Source: Streptomyces sp. SID13031 (GTDB lineage Bacteria; Actinomycetota; Actinomycetes; Propionibacteriales; Kribbellaceae). From it: DNA of 64,000 nt. Position 1 is the first letter of the stretch, and the number at the start of each line of letters is the position of its first letter. The stretch is taken from contig NZ_JAAGLV010000004.1 of assembly GCF_010548305.1 (NCBI RefSeq), forward strand, positions 124,001 to 188,000, in the 5' to 3' direction. Made by a program: the position numbers and the translations under genes. This document shows positions 63,564-64,000 of this stretch, in pieces. Under the pieces are notes generated by a model that worked only from the letters and a program-made list of their open reading frames with translations, was not told where the DNA came from and did not search any database.

Positions 63564-64000
63564 TCAGGGTGTGAGCTGTGGCTCCTCAGCCTTACGGACC
63601 GTGCGCGAGCGGGTGATGCGCCAGGCGGGGAAGGCGCCGAGCGCGGCCGCGAAGGCGAAGGTGTAGAGCAGGAAATGCGCGGAGGAGAGTACGGAGGGTT
63701 CGCCCAGTTTGACCAGTACGCCGGCCAGGGCCGCGCTGAAGGCGCTGGCCATCAGGAAGACCGTGTTGATGCCTGCGGAGGCCTTGGCTGCCTCCTCCTC
63801 GTCCTCGACGCTGCTGAAGGCTGCGACGGCCAGGTGGGGGAAGGCGATCCCGATCCCGGCGCCGGCCGCGAACAGGGTCACGAACCACAGGCCGGCCACG
63901 ATTGCGGGCGGCCCGTCCTGCTGCAGGGCGGAGTGCGCGGCGAGCCCGATCGCCAGCAAGATGGGTCCGCCGACGATCATCCGGCGTACGACGCCGGGGC
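63564..64000 (-). CDS. MFS transporter, C-terminal part (N-terminus beyond window)
   Basis: The reverse strand is open to the window edge; about 145 C-terminal residues are seen with four or five helices (ILLAIGLAAHSAL, GLWFVTLFAAGAGIGIAFPHLAVAAF, INTVFLMASAFSAALAGVLVKL, FLLYTFAFAAALGAFPAW). The pattern SSVEDEEEAAKASAGIN in the cytoplasmic loop and final RITRSRTVR match the last helices of a 14-helix MFS pump. Direction and spacing show a gene upstream of rmuC in the same direction. Substrate unknown. Confidence 0.82.
   Translation of the reverse strand, partial: PGVVRRMIVGGPILLAIGLAAHSALQQDGPPAIVAGLWFVTLFAAGAGIGIAFPHLAVAAFSSVEDEEEAAKASAGINTVFLMASAFSAALAGVLVKLGEPSVLSSAHFLLYTFAFAAALGAFPAWRITRSRTVRKAEEPQLTP

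Overview
This 64 kb window is chromosomal DNA from a high-GC actinobacterium. Three things support this: mycothiol metabolism (mca), an F420-type nitroreductase fold, and many actinobacterial-only families (DUF4307, DUF4245, DUF1707, the MutL-type ATPase). Many starts are GTG, and start codons often lie 6 or 7 bases after a TANNNT -10 box, which is the mark of leaderless transcripts. Protein style and gene order fit a Kribbella- or Nocardioides-like genome, but no rRNA or tRNA is present to prove it. No CRISPR array, complete insertion sequence, prophage or origin was seen.

The backbone follows an order I recall from Mycobacterium tuberculosis Rv1079-Rv1110: metB, greA (reverse), DUF4307 (reverse), mca, small membrane protein, YyaL-type thioredoxin-domain protein, hemolysin III (reverse), short-chain Z-prenyl synthase, phoH2, fumC, glpX (reverse), DUF4245, xseB/xseA (reverse), ispH. 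Lineage-specific blocks are inserted between these conserved anchors.

Region by region. 1-1.6 kb: a two-gene operon of unknown function that leaves the window; its second gene carries an internally duplicated module. 1.8-5.7 kb: metB, an orphan MutL-type ATPase and an AI-2E family exporter. 5.7-12.6 kb: a MarR/MFS drug-efflux pair, an SDR and a DrrAB-like ABC exporter, then a kinase-fold protein. 12.7-17.8 kb: an HExxH protein, ilvA and a sugar ABC importer without its own ATPase. 17.8-19.9 kb: a second MarR/MFS pair. 20-27.5 kb: greA/mca neighbourhood, a CopD-like protein with a leaderless 12-codon leader ORF, and YyaL. 27.6-31.3 kb: two secreted metallopeptidases (M4 and M28) that share a C-terminal domain. 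31.3-35.8 kb: a lipoprotein, a nitroreductase, a kinase-fold protein, a MarR regulator, hemolysin III and the Z-prenyl synthase. 35.8-40.3 kb: a decayed phospholipase C, phoH2 with a long structured leader, a lytic transglycosylase-like protein, and a broken DUF559 gene bracketed by inverted copies of a palindromic element. 40.3-46 kb: class II and class I fumarases with small genes between. 46-53.8 kb: TetR pairs, an orphan HigA-like antitoxin, glpX-pfkB, an SMR/flavodoxin operon. 53.8-64 kb: xseAB, ispH, remnants of a HAD gene and of a sigma factor, an HxlR pair, a Rieske protein, an ArsR/SRPBCC pair, a GH64 beta-1,3-glucanase, rmuC and the end of an MFS transporter.

How the genes work together: local regulator-target pairs dominate, and their palindromic operators often overlap the leaderless -10 box or the start codon. 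Central functions (methionine and isoleucine precursors, fumarase, gluconeogenic FBPase, isoprenoids, mycothiol) are stable. The spaces between them collect broken genes.
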